Assembly: GCA_035272265.1 (NCBI GenBank)
Contig: DATEQV010000494.1
Coordinates: 1 to 24,544, forward strand
Direction of reading: 5' to 3'
Origin: Acidisphaera sp035272265
Lineage (GTDB): Bacteria; Pseudomonadota; Alphaproteobacteria; Acetobacterales; Acetobacteraceae
DNA length: 24,544 bases
The first letter of the stretch is position 1, and the number at the start of each line of letters is the position of its first letter. Shown here one piece after another: positions 16,739 to 24,533 of the stretch. The translations under genes and the position numbers were made by a program. Under the pieces are notes generated by a model that saw only the letters and a list, made by a program, of their open reading frames with translations, was not told the origin of the DNA and did no database searches.

Positions 16739-17851
16739 ATGGCCCCCTCCAAAAAGCCGCCAGGCGCCGACGACATCATGCCCGTCGCGGCCGTCAAAAT
16801 GCTGCTGAAGCAGGTACGGAAAGACGGCGAGAAGGAACTCAGCTGCGTCGTCGCCATGACGGGCGGCGAGGACGCCGAGGGCGTGATCCTCCTCGACAAG
16901 AAGATGAAGCCCAAGAAGCTCCGCACGCAGCTGCTCAAGGACGCCAAGGACGCCGGTCTGAAGATCGACGAGAAGAGCATCCGCTTCGGCAAAGCAACGA
17001 CGGACGACGCCGACGAAGACCGGCTGCTCATCAAGGTCAACAAAGAGCCGGCGGGTGCCGCGCTCCCGAGGGCCGTCACGAAGCGCGTCAAGGGTGTCTT
17101 CAAGGAGGTGATCTTCAGCGTCGACGAGGCGCTGGAGAGCGAGAGCGAGGAAAGCGAGAGCCAGGAGCCGCAGCCTGTCGGCACGGCCCCGCCGCCTCCG
17201 CCTCCGCCGGGGCCGCCCCCGTCCGCCAAGCCGGTCGATGTTGCGGCATTGTCGCAGCGGCTCGCCGAACTCATCAAGCGCATCCCCGGCGCCGATCCGA
17301 ACCGCCAGGCCGAGCTGGGCGGGCTCGCCAAGCAGGCCAACACGCTGCTGAAGACGGGAAGCCCGACCGAGGCCGCCGCGCGCATGGACGAGCTGGAGAC
17401 GAAGCTCGGCCAGGGCGCGCCGGCGAGCGGCAGCACGGCCACCGCCGGCGCGGCGCCCGCCGCGTTGCAGAAGTCGCGCATGGCGTGGGACGCCGCGCGC
17501 AAGAAGATCGTCTCGGAGGTCGAGGCGCTGAAGACGGCGGTCGCCGCGGCCTTCCAGGCCGACGAGCACGAAGCCGAGGTCACGAAAGCCCTGGGCCAGC
17601 TCGACGACATTCCGAAGAACCTCGACACGCGGCTGCTCGACGTCCTCGACGGCGTGATGAAGGAGCAGGATCCGAACAAGCGCGCGGAACTGACGCAGGA
17701 GGCTCAGAAGATCCTGGCCGCCTACCAGCAGTTCGTGACGTCGAGCCCGGTGCTGCCCAAGCTGACGGGGGCCACGCCGTTCGGCCTGACCCTCACGGTC
17801 GCGCCGGTCGCCAACGCAACATTGCAGGCGTTGCAGGCCGGATTGCGCTGA
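16739..17851 (+). CDS. Unrecognised charged protein downstream of hcp
   Basis: A 370-residue protein that I cannot assign. Three parts are visible. Residues about 12-115 are a Lys/Asp-rich alpha/beta-looking domain (VKMLLKQVRKDGEKELSCVV, EGVILLDKKMKPKKLRTQLL, IRFGKATTDDADEDRLLIKV). Residues about 130-165 are an acidic Ser/Glu run followed by polyproline. Residues about 165-340 are predicted helices, possibly coiled coil (LSQRLAELIKRIPG, AARMDELETKLG, AWDAARKKIVSEVEALKTAV). No signal peptide or membrane segment. The start at 16739 has AGGA upstream; an in-frame ATG at 16676 adds a leader without similar support. Its place after the hcp pair suggests a cargo, adaptor or chaperone of this T6SS; that is inference. 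Confidence 0.85.
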   Translation: MAPSKKPPGADDIMPVAAVKMLLKQVRKDGEKELSCVVAMTGGEDAEGVILLDKKMKPKKLRTQLLKDAKDAGLKIDEKSIRFGKATTDDADEDRLLIKVNKEPAGAALPRAVTKRVKGVFKEVIFSVDEALESESEESESQEPQPVGTAPPPPPPPGPPPSAKPVDVAALSQRLAELIKRIPGADPNRQAELGGLAKQANTLLKTGSPTEAAARMDELETKLGQGAPASGSTATAGAAPAALQKSRMAWDAARKKIVSEVEALKTAVAAAFQADEHEAEVTKALGQLDDIPKNLDTRLLDVLDGVMKEQDPNKRAELTQEAQKILAAYQQFVTSSPVLPKLTGATPFGLTLTVAPVANATLQALQAGLR

Positions 17852-17868
17852 GCGGCGAAGACGCCCGC

Positions 17869-18471
17869 CTACGCCATGTCTTCCGCCGAGGCGTGGCCCG
17901 CCTCGGCGCACGGTCTGCCCAGGACGATCGGCCTGAAGGCCCCTTTGCGGCCCTGCGCATAGGCGCGTCGCAGGACCGCGAGCAGTGCCGCCTTGTCCTT
18001 GAACGTGACGGAATCGGCGAGCGCCTCGTTGATGCGCGCCACCGCCGCCGTATAGCCGGGCGGCCCCGGGACGTGCAGCTGCACCGGGATGTCGGCGTTC
18101 ACCGCCGCCGCGAGCGTCTCGGCCAACCCGTCGGCTTTCAGGGCCCGCGGACCAAGAAGGGTCACGCAGATGCCGAGCTGAGGGCCGCGGCTGCGAGAGC
18201 TCTCGACGATCACCCGGATCAGCACGCCCGACTGGTCCGGGCGCAGGTTCTCGCGCACCCATTTCAGCCGGCGCCAGCCGCAGTAGAACGCGCGGCACGT
18301 CTGCGGCCGGGAGTCGTAGATACGGCACAGGTGGTCTTGCTGCAGGTTCGGGCAGCGGTGGCCCTGAAGCTTCTGCAGGTGCGGCTCGTCGATCGTCAGC
18401 GCCACGCAGCAGACGTCGCACGACCCGCAACTCCGGCCGGGAACCAGTTCGTGCCCGAAGTTCGCGTCCAT
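17869..18471 (-). CDS. YkgJ-like cysteine cluster protein
   Basis: A 200-residue protein with eight cysteines in the first 64 residues (15, 18, 21, 22, 40, 49, 59, 64), in the order CGSCDVCC, CPNLQQDHLC, then YDSRPQTCRAFYC. This is the pattern of the YkgJ/UPF0153 family, thought to bind zinc or an iron-sulphur cluster. The C-terminal half (about 75-200) is not recognised. No signal peptide is visible. Its stop lies only 17 bases from the stop of the convergent 16739 gene, leaving no room for separate terminators. It is probably not a structural T6SS part, though modification of a neighbouring product cannot be ruled out. Confidence 0.85.
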   Translation of the reverse strand: MDANFGHELVPGRSCGSCDVCCVALTIDEPHLQKLQGHRCPNLQQDHLCRIYDSRPQTCRAFYCGWRRLKWVRENLRPDQSGVLIRVIVESSRSRGPQLGICVTLLGPRALKADGLAETLAAAVNADIPVQLHVPGPPGYTAAVARINEALADSVTFKDKAALLAVLRRAYAQGRKGAFRPIVLGRPCAEAGHASAEDMA

Positions 18472-18592
18472 GCGACCCCGCCTGAGACACCCCGATCATA
18501 CAAGTCCGCGTACGGGTTCGCACGCATGTTGCGGGCGACACAAGTCGGCTGGTTGTGCTAGGACAACAACTGCAATCGGGACGAAGCAGGGC
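18472..18592. promoter_or_regulatory. Divergent spacer with a GTTGT/ACAAC dyad
   Basis: The 121 bases between the divergent YkgJ-like and CHAT genes must contain promoters for both. A perfect 5-base dyad, GTTGT (18552-18556) and ACAAC (18563-18567) around GCTAGG, lies 26 bases before the CHAT start. It could be an operator or overlap a -10 element. No consensus -35/-10 pair is convincing. Confidence 0.35.
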
Positions 18593-21500
18593 ATGACGGC
18601 CTTCCGCGCGTTGCTCGTCTGTGCCGTTGTCGCAGTCGCCTCCTGCGCGACGCCGCCGCCGCAGGCCTATACCGGCGGCAGCGCGCTGACGGGGCACGCG
18701 GTCGGCATCGGCAACAACGCCGCCGGCGAGGCGTGCACGCAGCAGGCGCTCGCCAGAGCGGGCGGCGCGGCGATCTTCTGCGGCTCGTTCCAGCATCCCA
18801 GCGGTGAGGTCCGCGTGCTGGGGCCAAGCGGCCCCGAGTCTGCCGCCGCGCAGGCAAGCGCCGGGGCTTGGCGGAGCTCGCTCGATCAGCGGTTCGTGTG
18901 CGCCGCGCCAAGTGCGACGACGATCCTCGGCAACGTGCCGGCGGAGGTGCTGTCCTGCACTCGGCGGATCGGCGGATGGCCGCAGGTTGCGCTGATCGCA
19001 AGCGTCGACGGCAAGGTCTATGGCGCGGACGGGATCACGCCCGCATTGCCCGCGCTCGAGCGGTCGATCGCAGTGCTGTCGGGGCGGTCGAGCCCGGAGG
19101 CCGTCAGCCGCGCGCCGTCCAACGCGCTGCTGGCGTCCCGCCTCGCCGCCGCGGCGTTCAGCAGCGGCGATGTCGGGCAGTACGAGGCGCTGATGGCGGC
19201 GGGGCTGCGCGCCAACCAGGAAGAGAACTTCGTCGGCGCCGAGCAGGCCTACCGCGCCGCGCTGCAGGTGCAGCAGAAGGCGATCGGCCGCGACAACCCG
19301 AACACCGCCGTGACCATGATGCGGCTCGCGGTGCAGCAGGCGAACCTGCACCACTACGGAGAAGCCGACAGCCTGTTCAAGCAGGCCGCGGCGCTGGCAC
19401 CGCGCTCGGCCGATCCGCTGGCAGTGGCGGAGCTGCACTACGACCAGGGGCTCGGCGAGGTCGACCAGGGTCACTGGGCAGAAGCGCTCGCGCAGTTCCG
19501 GCAGGCGGATGCGACGTACGCCGCCAAGCTGCCGCCGGAAGTGCTGAGCGGCGAAGTGGCGGCCGGCGTTCGCCCCGTCAATCTGCAGCCGCTGGTGTCC
19601 AGCAGCATCCCGGTGCTGGACGCGACGCAGGAGTCGGCCCTGATCGGCGTGATCGAGAGCCGCCGCTACCAGGGCATCGCGCTGCGCGGGCTGGGCCAGG
19701 ACGCGGAAAGTGCCGCGATGATCCGCAACGCGCAGGCGATCGCGACCGCGCAGGACCTGCGCCAGCCGTCGCTGACCGCACGCCTGTCGCGCTCCGCCGC
19801 GGCGACGGCGGAAGCCGCGCGCGAGGAAGACCGCGCGCAGCTGGGCTTCGCCCGCTCGGCCGCGGATTTCGACATCGCCGTGCCCGGCTCGCGTCCGGTC
19901 GCCGAGACGCTGCTGCTGCATGCCGCGTCGCTGGCCGCGTCGGGCGACACCGGCGACGCGCTGCCGTCGTGCCGGCAGGCCGCGAAGCTGCTGCGGCAAT
20001 TGCAGATCGGCACCAGCATCCAGCTGCTCGCGCCGTGCCTGGATATCTACCAGGCAGAGGCCCACGGCACCGACCAGCGACTGCTGTCGGAGATGTTCGA
20101 GGCGGCGGAGTTGGTGCAGGGCAGCGTCACCAGCCAGCAGATCGCGCAGGCGTCCGCGAGGCTGGCCGCCGGCGCGCATGATCCGCATGTCACCGATGCG
20201 ATCCGCCGCCGGCAGGATGCCGCGCTCAAGCTCGCCGACCTGCTGCGCGACCGCGAGCTTCGCGCCGCCGCCGCGAACGGCCAGATGCCCGGCATCGACC
20301 TGTCCCGCGTGCTGCAAGGCGCGGACCTCGATGCGGCGATCGAGAAGGCGCAGGCGGAACTCGCCGACTCCGATGCCGCGCTGCAGGCCGCGGCGCCGCA
20401 ATACGGGCAGCTCGTGCAGCAGGTGGTGACGAGCGACGACATCATGCGGCTGCTGCGCCCGGACGAGGCGTTCGCGTCGATCGTGATCGCCCCGAACGGC
20501 ACCTGGACGTTCGTGCTGCGGGGCGGACACATCTCCGTCGGCCGCTCCACGGTCGCCGCCGGCGAGATCGCGACGCTCGTCACGCGTATCCGGGCGACGG
20601 CCGAAGACCCGCGCAAGCCGTTCGACGTGCAGGACGACCACGCGCTGTACGCGGCGACGCTGGGTACGCAGGCGCAGGCGCTGTCTGGTGTGACGGCGCT
20701 GATCGTCGCGCCGAACGGGCCGCTGCTGGCGATGCCGTTCGGCGTGCTGCTGACCGGTCCCGCCGCCGAGGACCACCTCGGGGACGCGCCGTGGCTGGTC
20801 AAGCAGATGTCGGTCTCGCACGTGCCGGCGCCGGCCAACTTCGTGTCGCTGCGCAAGCTCGGTCCTGCGACCGGCGCGACGCCGTGGTTCGGCATGGGCG
20901 ACTTCCGCCCGGTCACGCTCGCGCAGGCCGACCGCACGTTCCCGTCGGCCAACTGCCGGCAGAGCGCCCGCCTGTTCGCCGGCCTGCCGCCGCTGCCGGC
21001 GACCGGGCGGGAGCTGAACGCGGCGCGCGAGCTGCTCGGCGGATCGCCGCAGGACGAGCTGCTGGGGGCCGCCTACACCGCGCGCGCGGTGCAGCACGCC
21101 GCGCTGTCGAATGTGCGCGTGCTGCACTTCGCCTCGCACGCGCTGCTGCCGTCCGACCTCGCCTGCCTGGATCAGCCGGCGATCGTCACGTCGGCGCCGG
21201 CCGGGTCGCCCGACGCGACCGGCGCGCTGCTGACCGCGAGCGATGTGGTCAACATCAAGCTGGACGCGCAGCTGGTGATCCTGTCGGCCTGCAACACCGG
21301 CGGCGGCGACAGGACGGGCGGCGAGAGCCTGTCCGGCCTCGCCCGCGCGTTCTTCTATGCCGGTGCACGCGCGATGATCGTCACGCACTGGGAGATCGAC
21401 GACCGGGCCACGACGTTCATCGTCGCCACCACGCTCAAGCATCTGCGCGAGGGCGACGGCGGCGGGCCGGCGGGCAGCCTGCGGCTCGCGCAACTCGAGA

Positions 21501-21628
21501 TCCTGCACGGGGCCGCGAGCGGCGCGACGGCGGCCGGTCTCGCGCACCCGTATTACTGGGCGCCGTTCGCGCTGGTCGGCGAGGGCGGCGGTTCGACGTC
21601 GACCCGCGCCGCATCGGCGTCGCAGTAG
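18593..21628 (+). CDS. TPR-CHAT lipoprotein, putative caspase-like protease
   Basis: A 1011-residue protein. The signal peptide ends in VASC with Cys18 as probable lipidation site, so it should be exported and membrane-anchored. Residues about 30-190 are a Cys-containing N-terminal region not assigned. TPR-like helices follow at about 209-330 (FVGAEQAYRAALQVQQKAIG, YGEADSLFKQAAALAP, GHWAEALAQFRQADATYA), then a long helical region. The CHAT domain spans about 616-1000, with catalytic His849 in HFASHALL, Cys900 in VILSACNTGGG, and the typical LSGLARAFFYAGARAMIVTHWEID. CHAT domains are clan CD cysteine proteases related to caspases and separase. The catalytic pair is intact. The start at 18593 is chosen for the lipoprotein signal; an earlier in-frame ATG at 18470 would bury it. 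It heads a run with an OmpA-like protein and a metallopeptidase. Confidence 0.92.
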   Translation: MTAFRALLVCAVVAVASCATPPPQAYTGGSALTGHAVGIGNNAAGEACTQQALARAGGAAIFCGSFQHPSGEVRVLGPSGPESAAAQASAGAWRSSLDQRFVCAAPSATTILGNVPAEVLSCTRRIGGWPQVALIASVDGKVYGADGITPALPALERSIAVLSGRSSPEAVSRAPSNALLASRLAAAAFSSGDVGQYEALMAAGLRANQEENFVGAEQAYRAALQVQQKAIGRDNPNTAVTMMRLAVQQANLHHYGEADSLFKQAAALAPRSADPLAVAELHYDQGLGEVDQGHWAEALAQFRQADATYAAKLPPEVLSGEVAAGVRPVNLQPLVSSSIPVLDATQESALIGVIESRRYQGIALRGLGQDAESAAMIRNAQAIATAQDLRQPSLTARLSRSAAATAEAAREEDRAQLGFARSAADFDIAVPGSRPVAETLLLHAASLAASGDTGDALPSCRQAAKLLRQLQIGTSIQLLAPCLDIYQAEAHGTDQRLLSEMFEAAELVQGSVTSQQIAQASARLAAGAHDPHVTDAIRRRQDAALKLADLLRDRELRAAAANGQMPGIDLSRVLQGADLDAAIEKAQAELADSDAALQAAAPQYGQLVQQVVTSDDIMRLLRPDEAFASIVIAPNGTWTFVLRGGHISVGRSTVAAGEIATLVTRIRATAEDPRKPFDVQDDHALYAATLGTQAQALSGVTALIVAPNGPLLAMPFGVLLTGPAAEDHLGDAPWLVKQMSVSHVPAPANFVSLRKLGPATGATPWFGMGDFRPVTLAQADRTFPSANCRQSARLFAGLPPLPATGRELNAARELLGGSPQDELLGAAYTARAVQHAALSNVRVLHFASHALLPSDLACLDQPAIVTSAPAGSPDATGALLTASDVVNIKLDAQLVILSACNTGGGDRTGGESLSGLARAFFYAGARAMIVTHWEIDDRATTFIVATTLKHLREGDGGGPAGSLRLAQLEILHGAASGATAAGLAHPYYWAPFALVGEGGGSTSTRAASASQ

Positions 21629-21693
21629 CGGGCCTGCTTTCCGGCATGGCGACGGCATCGTAGATTGACGGAACACACGGAGGGATTTGCCTG

Positions 21694-22308
21694 ATGCGAC
21701 CCACGCTCATCCGCGCCATCGTCGCCGCCGGCCTCGCGGCGCTGCCGCTCTCCGTTCACGCGCAAACGTCCTCGCAAGACCTGCTGCGATCGCTGCAATT
21801 GCCGAGCGGCGGCAGCGGCACCAGCCGCGGCATCCACGCGATCCCGGCGCCAGACGACACCGGGACGGCCGCGCCCAGCGCCGGCGGGGCGCCATCCGCC
21901 GCCGTGCATCCGCACCATCGGCAGGCAGCGGCAGCGCCGGCCCCAGGCGCGCCGGGCAGCGGCGAGGCCAATATCTACGTCGAGTTCAGGACCGGCTCGG
22001 CGCAGCTTTCGCCGTCGGCGATGCAGATCCTGAATAATCTCGGCACCGCGCTGACCAGCCCGCAGCTGGCCGGCGACAAGTTCCGCATCGAAGGCCACAC
22101 CGACACGGTGGGCTCGCCGGAGATGAACAAGACGCTGTCCGACCAGCGGGCGGCCGCGGTCGTCGAGTACCTGGTCAACACCTTCCATCTCGACCGCGGC
22201 CGCTTCGAGTCGGTCGGCCTTGGCGAGACGGACCTGCTGGTGCCGACGCCGCCGCAGACGCCGGACGCACGCAACCGTCGCGTCCGGGTTGTCAATCTCG
22301 GCGCGTAA
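21694..22308 (+). CDS. Exported OmpA-family peptidoglycan-binding protein
   Basis: A 204-residue protein with a signal peptide likely cut after VHA (residue 23). A Ser/Gly/Pro/Ala/His-rich linker spans about 30-90, and an OmpA domain about 93-203 (NIYVEFRTGSAQLSPSAMQI, IEGHTDTVGS, LSDQRAAAVVEYL, RNRRVRVVNL). Asp137 and Arg152, the diaminopimelate-gripping pair, have the same 15-residue spacing as in E. coli OmpA, so peptidoglycan binding is expected. GGAGGG precedes the ATG by 9 bases. It is 65 bases after the CHAT gene and 9 before the metallopeptidase gene, suggesting one operon. It may tether or organise the two peptidases at the cell wall. Confidence 0.93.
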   Translation: MRPTLIRAIVAAGLAALPLSVHAQTSSQDLLRSLQLPSGGSGTSRGIHAIPAPDDTGTAAPSAGGAPSAAVHPHHRQAAAAPAPGAPGSGEANIYVEFRTGSAQLSPSAMQILNNLGTALTSPQLAGDKFRIEGHTDTVGSPEMNKTLSDQRAAAVVEYLVNTFHLDRGRFESVGLGETDLLVPTPPQTPDARNRRVRVVNLGA

Positions 22309-22317
22309 CACCGGCCG

Positions 22318-23376
22318 ATGACGGCCGGCGACGACGACGCCACCGTCGTCCTGCGACGGTCGCCACCGCCACGCCGGCCACGTCCGCTGATCGCGGCCGT
22401 CGCGATCGCGGCGGTCGCCGTCATGGCCGTGCTGGGCGTTCTCGTCTGGCCACGCGGCCATCCGGGGGCGCCCGCCGCTGCGCCACAAGCGTCGACCTCT
22501 GGCCCGATCTGGGGCGTGCAGCCCGCACCGGAGGCGAGCGTCGCGGCCCAGCGCGTCGCACCGGCGCCGCCGGCGGCGGCGGCACCCCGCTTCACCGTCG
22601 CCGCCGCCGACGAACGCACGATCCTCGCAACACAAGCGACCGGGCTGGTGGTGTTCCGCTACGCCGACGACCCGCATGTGCTCGTGCTGTCGTTTCCGTC
22701 GCTGCTCGCGCAGGGACGGATGCTCAACCGGGTCGCCGCGTTCGTGGAGAAGGCCGGGATGCCGCATGACCGCATCCTGTCGGAGGCGGAGCTGGACGCG
22801 ATCATGACGCGCACGCATGACAGCGAGGCGACGTTCTACCTCGGCCACGACTACCGCGCCGCGGACCTTGCGCGCTTTTTCGCCACGGCCGCGCGCAACG
22901 GCGTTCCGCTGCGACCGGAGGAGACGGTTCTGCGCGCGCTACTCGAGCAGGAGGGCATGCTGGCGCCGGGCGCGGTCGGAGCGGTGATCTCGATTCCGCC
23001 CGACGGCACGCAGCCGCCGATCGATGACGCCGCGCGCGCCACCATCCTGCACCACGAGCTATCGCATGGGCTCTACTTCACCGATCCCGGCTACGCCGCC
23101 TTCGTCCGCGTGTTCTGGGACAGCGTGCTGACCGATGCCCAACGCGCCGGCTTCCGCCGCTTCCTGGGCGGCGAGGGGTACGACACCGGCATCGACGACC
23201 TGATGGTCAACGAGACGCAGGCGTATCTGATGCACACCCAAGATCCGCGCTTCTTCCGCCCCGCTTTGGCCGGGCTGACCGACGCCGAGGCCAACGCGCT
23301 GCGCCGTCGTTTCGTGCGCGACATGCCCGCGAGCTGGCTGAAGACCGCGACCGTCGCGCGGCTGGGCGGCGGCTGA
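22318..23376 (+). CDS. Membrane-anchored HExxH metallopeptidase
   Basis: A 352-residue protein. Residues 1-23 form an Arg/Pro-rich cytosolic tail containing DDDATVVLRR (Thr9). Residues about 24-44 are a single membrane helix (IAAVAIAAVAVMAVLGVLVW), so the rest is probably periplasmic. After a Pro/Ala linker, the catalytic region shows HHELSHGLYF, an HExxH zinc site with His246, Glu247 and His250. Glu299 in NETQAYL is a candidate third ligand (gluzincin-like), with Tyr303 close by. The family is not recognised beyond the zincin motif. There is no clear ribosome-binding site and only 9 bases separate it from the OmpA gene, so translation is probably coupled. The tail motif resembles the TssL FHA-docking site, hinting at TagH control; this is inference. 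Confidence 0.85.
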   Translation: MTAGDDDATVVLRRSPPPRRPRPLIAAVAIAAVAVMAVLGVLVWPRGHPGAPAAAPQASTSGPIWGVQPAPEASVAAQRVAPAPPAAAAPRFTVAAADERTILATQATGLVVFRYADDPHVLVLSFPSLLAQGRMLNRVAAFVEKAGMPHDRILSEAELDAIMTRTHDSEATFYLGHDYRAADLARFFATAARNGVPLRPEETVLRALLEQEGMLAPGAVGAVISIPPDGTQPPIDDAARATILHHELSHGLYFTDPGYAAFVRVFWDSVLTDAQRAGFRRFLGGEGYDTGIDDLMVNETQAYLMHTQDPRFFRPALAGLTDAEANALRRRFVRDMPASWLKTATVARLGGG

Positions 23377-24474
23377 ACCTGCGTGGGGGTTCGCGGGGGT
23401 GGCGCCGGCGAGCGGATGGCGGCGCGGCGCGGGAATCCGCTGCGCGGCGCCGATCTTGATGATGGTCGCGCCGCCGGGCGGGTACGGAATCAGCGCGATG
23501 CGCGGCGCGGGAGGTCCTGGTGGCGCCGGCGCGGTGGCGTCGGGCGCGGGCGCGGGCGCGGCATCGGCCGGGGCGGCGTCGGCCGGCGGGGCCGATGGGG
23601 CGGCCGCTTGTGCTTCGTCATTGCGAGCCGCCGCTTGGCGGCGTGGCAATCCAGGGCCCCGCGGCAAGCGCTTGTCACGTTGCCCTGGATCGCCACGGCG
23701 CTGCGCGCCTCGCGATGACGAGGGAATGGTTCCGTGCGTAATCTTCTCGTCCGGCCCTGGAACGCGGTCCGGCGGCTGTTCGGCAGCGTGCAGGTGGTGC
23801 GCGGTCTCCCGCGCGACCTCGCGTTCGCGCGCCAATTCGCGGTCGCGCGCGCGGGCGCGGCTGCGCTGGGCCATGCGCTGCAGCGTGCGGGTGTGCGCGC
23901 GCACGAGCTTGGCCTCGGCCTCACGGCGTTCGACGATGAACCAGCGCTCGGTTGCGGGAGGGTATTCGCGGCGTCGGTCGCGCCAGCGCTTCCAGCCGAG
24001 CATGACCCAGATCGCCGGCGGCGGTCCCGGCTCCGGGGTGCGGGCGGCGCGCTGGCGGCGGCGGGTCTCGGCCCAGGCGCGGCGCTCGGCGAGCAGGCGC
24101 ATCGAGGCGCGCGTCGCCAGCCGGTGCAGGCGGCATTCGGCCTGCCAGTCGCCTGCGTTGGCGCGGCGGTAGAGGTCGCGGGCGTCGGTGCAGTGGGCGC
24201 AGCGGTGGCGGGTGGTGGGGTAGCGGGAGGCCTCCAGGTCGCACCAGGAATAGAGGTCGCGATGGCCCGTCGGCTTGCGGAAGAGGCGCTCGGGCCTGGG
24301 CCGGCGCTCGCAGAACGCGTCCTGGATGATCTCGACCCTGAACATGCGCTCGCGCATGGACGCGGCGATCTCGGGCTCCGGCTCGGACGCGGCACGTACG
24401 CGGGTGCCCTGGGCGTACGGGACGCGGAAGCTTTGGTAGAGCCGCTTGAGGAAGGGCGGCAGGAAGTCGAACAT
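23059..24474 (-). CDS. Unrecognised Arg-rich protein interrupted by a palindromic repeat
   Basis: The start is strong: AAAGGAGGGG lies just before the ATG at 24474, and the first 250 residues look protein-like (MFDFLPPFLKRLYQSFRVPY; an RHRCAHCTDARDLYRR segment with a CxxC pair; an Arg-rich helical stretch). No known family is recognised. From about residue 252 to 286 the frame crosses a 105-base palindromic element, which keeps the frame because 105 is a multiple of three. An Ala/Pro-rich stretch follows, then IALIPYPPGGATIIKIG. The last 318 bases are antisense to the metallopeptidase gene and read like non-coding shadow, so the true end is uncertain. The open frame alone gives 471 residues. 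It may be a degraded or extended gene. Confidence 0.55.
   Translation of the reverse strand: MFDFLPPFLKRLYQSFRVPYAQGTRVRAASEPEPEIAASMRERMFRVEIIQDAFCERRPRPERLFRKPTGHRDLYSWCDLEASRYPTTRHRCAHCTDARDLYRRANAGDWQAECRLHRLATRASMRLLAERRAWAETRRRQRAARTPEPGPPPAIWVMLGWKRWRDRRREYPPATERWFIVERREAEAKLVRAHTRTLQRMAQRSRARARDRELAREREVARETAHHLHAAEQPPDRVPGPDEKITHGTIPSSSRGAQRRGDPGQRDKRLPRGPGLPRRQAAARNDEAQAAAPSAPPADAAPADAAPAPAPDATAPAPPGPPAPRIALIPYPPGGATIIKIGAAQRIPAPRRHPLAGATPANPHAGSAAAQPRDGRGLQPARGHVAHETTAQRVGLGVGQPGQSGAEEARILGVHQIRLRLVDHQVVDAGVVPLAAQEAAEAGALGIGQHAVPEHADEGGVAGIGEVEPMR
23616..23720. repeat. Imperfect palindromic interspersed repeat
   Basis: Outer arms CGTCATTGCGAG (23616-23627) and CTCGCGATGACG (23709-23720) are inverted with one mismatch. 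Inner arms ending CAATCCAGGG (to 23656) and starting CCCTGGATCG (from 23683) are also inverted with few mismatches. The layout matches short mobile palindromic elements scattered in many alphaproteobacterial genomes, which can fold into a long hairpin RNA. The element lies inside the minus-strand open frame. Copies elsewhere in the genome cannot be seen from here. Confidence 0.8.
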
Positions 24475-24511
24475 CGGCCCCTCCTTTTCCGGCTGCTTGC
24501 CGCGGGGAGCC

Positions 24512-24533
24512 CCAAAATAGGAATGTATTTTGG
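24512..24533. promoter_or_regulatory. Perfect CCAAAATA/TATTTTGG dyad upstream of the right-edge gene
   Basis: CCAAAATA (24512-24519) and TATTTTGG (24526-24533) form a perfect 8-base inverted repeat with a 6-base spacer, 38 bases before the ATG of the minus-strand gene starting at 24474. It is an AT-rich island in otherwise very GC-rich DNA, so a transcription factor operator or promoter overlap is plausible. The regulator is unknown. Confidence 0.5.

Noticed and set aside
16730..21676. Minus-strand open frame of 1648 residues
   Set aside because: It is antisense to the 16739 and CHAT genes and out of frame with the YkgJ-like gene; only stop-codon scarcity explains it.
23399..24172. Plus-strand open frame of 257 residues at the right edge
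   Set aside because: Ala/Arg/Ser-rich translation without features, opposite a minus-strand frame with a much better start and ribosome-binding site.
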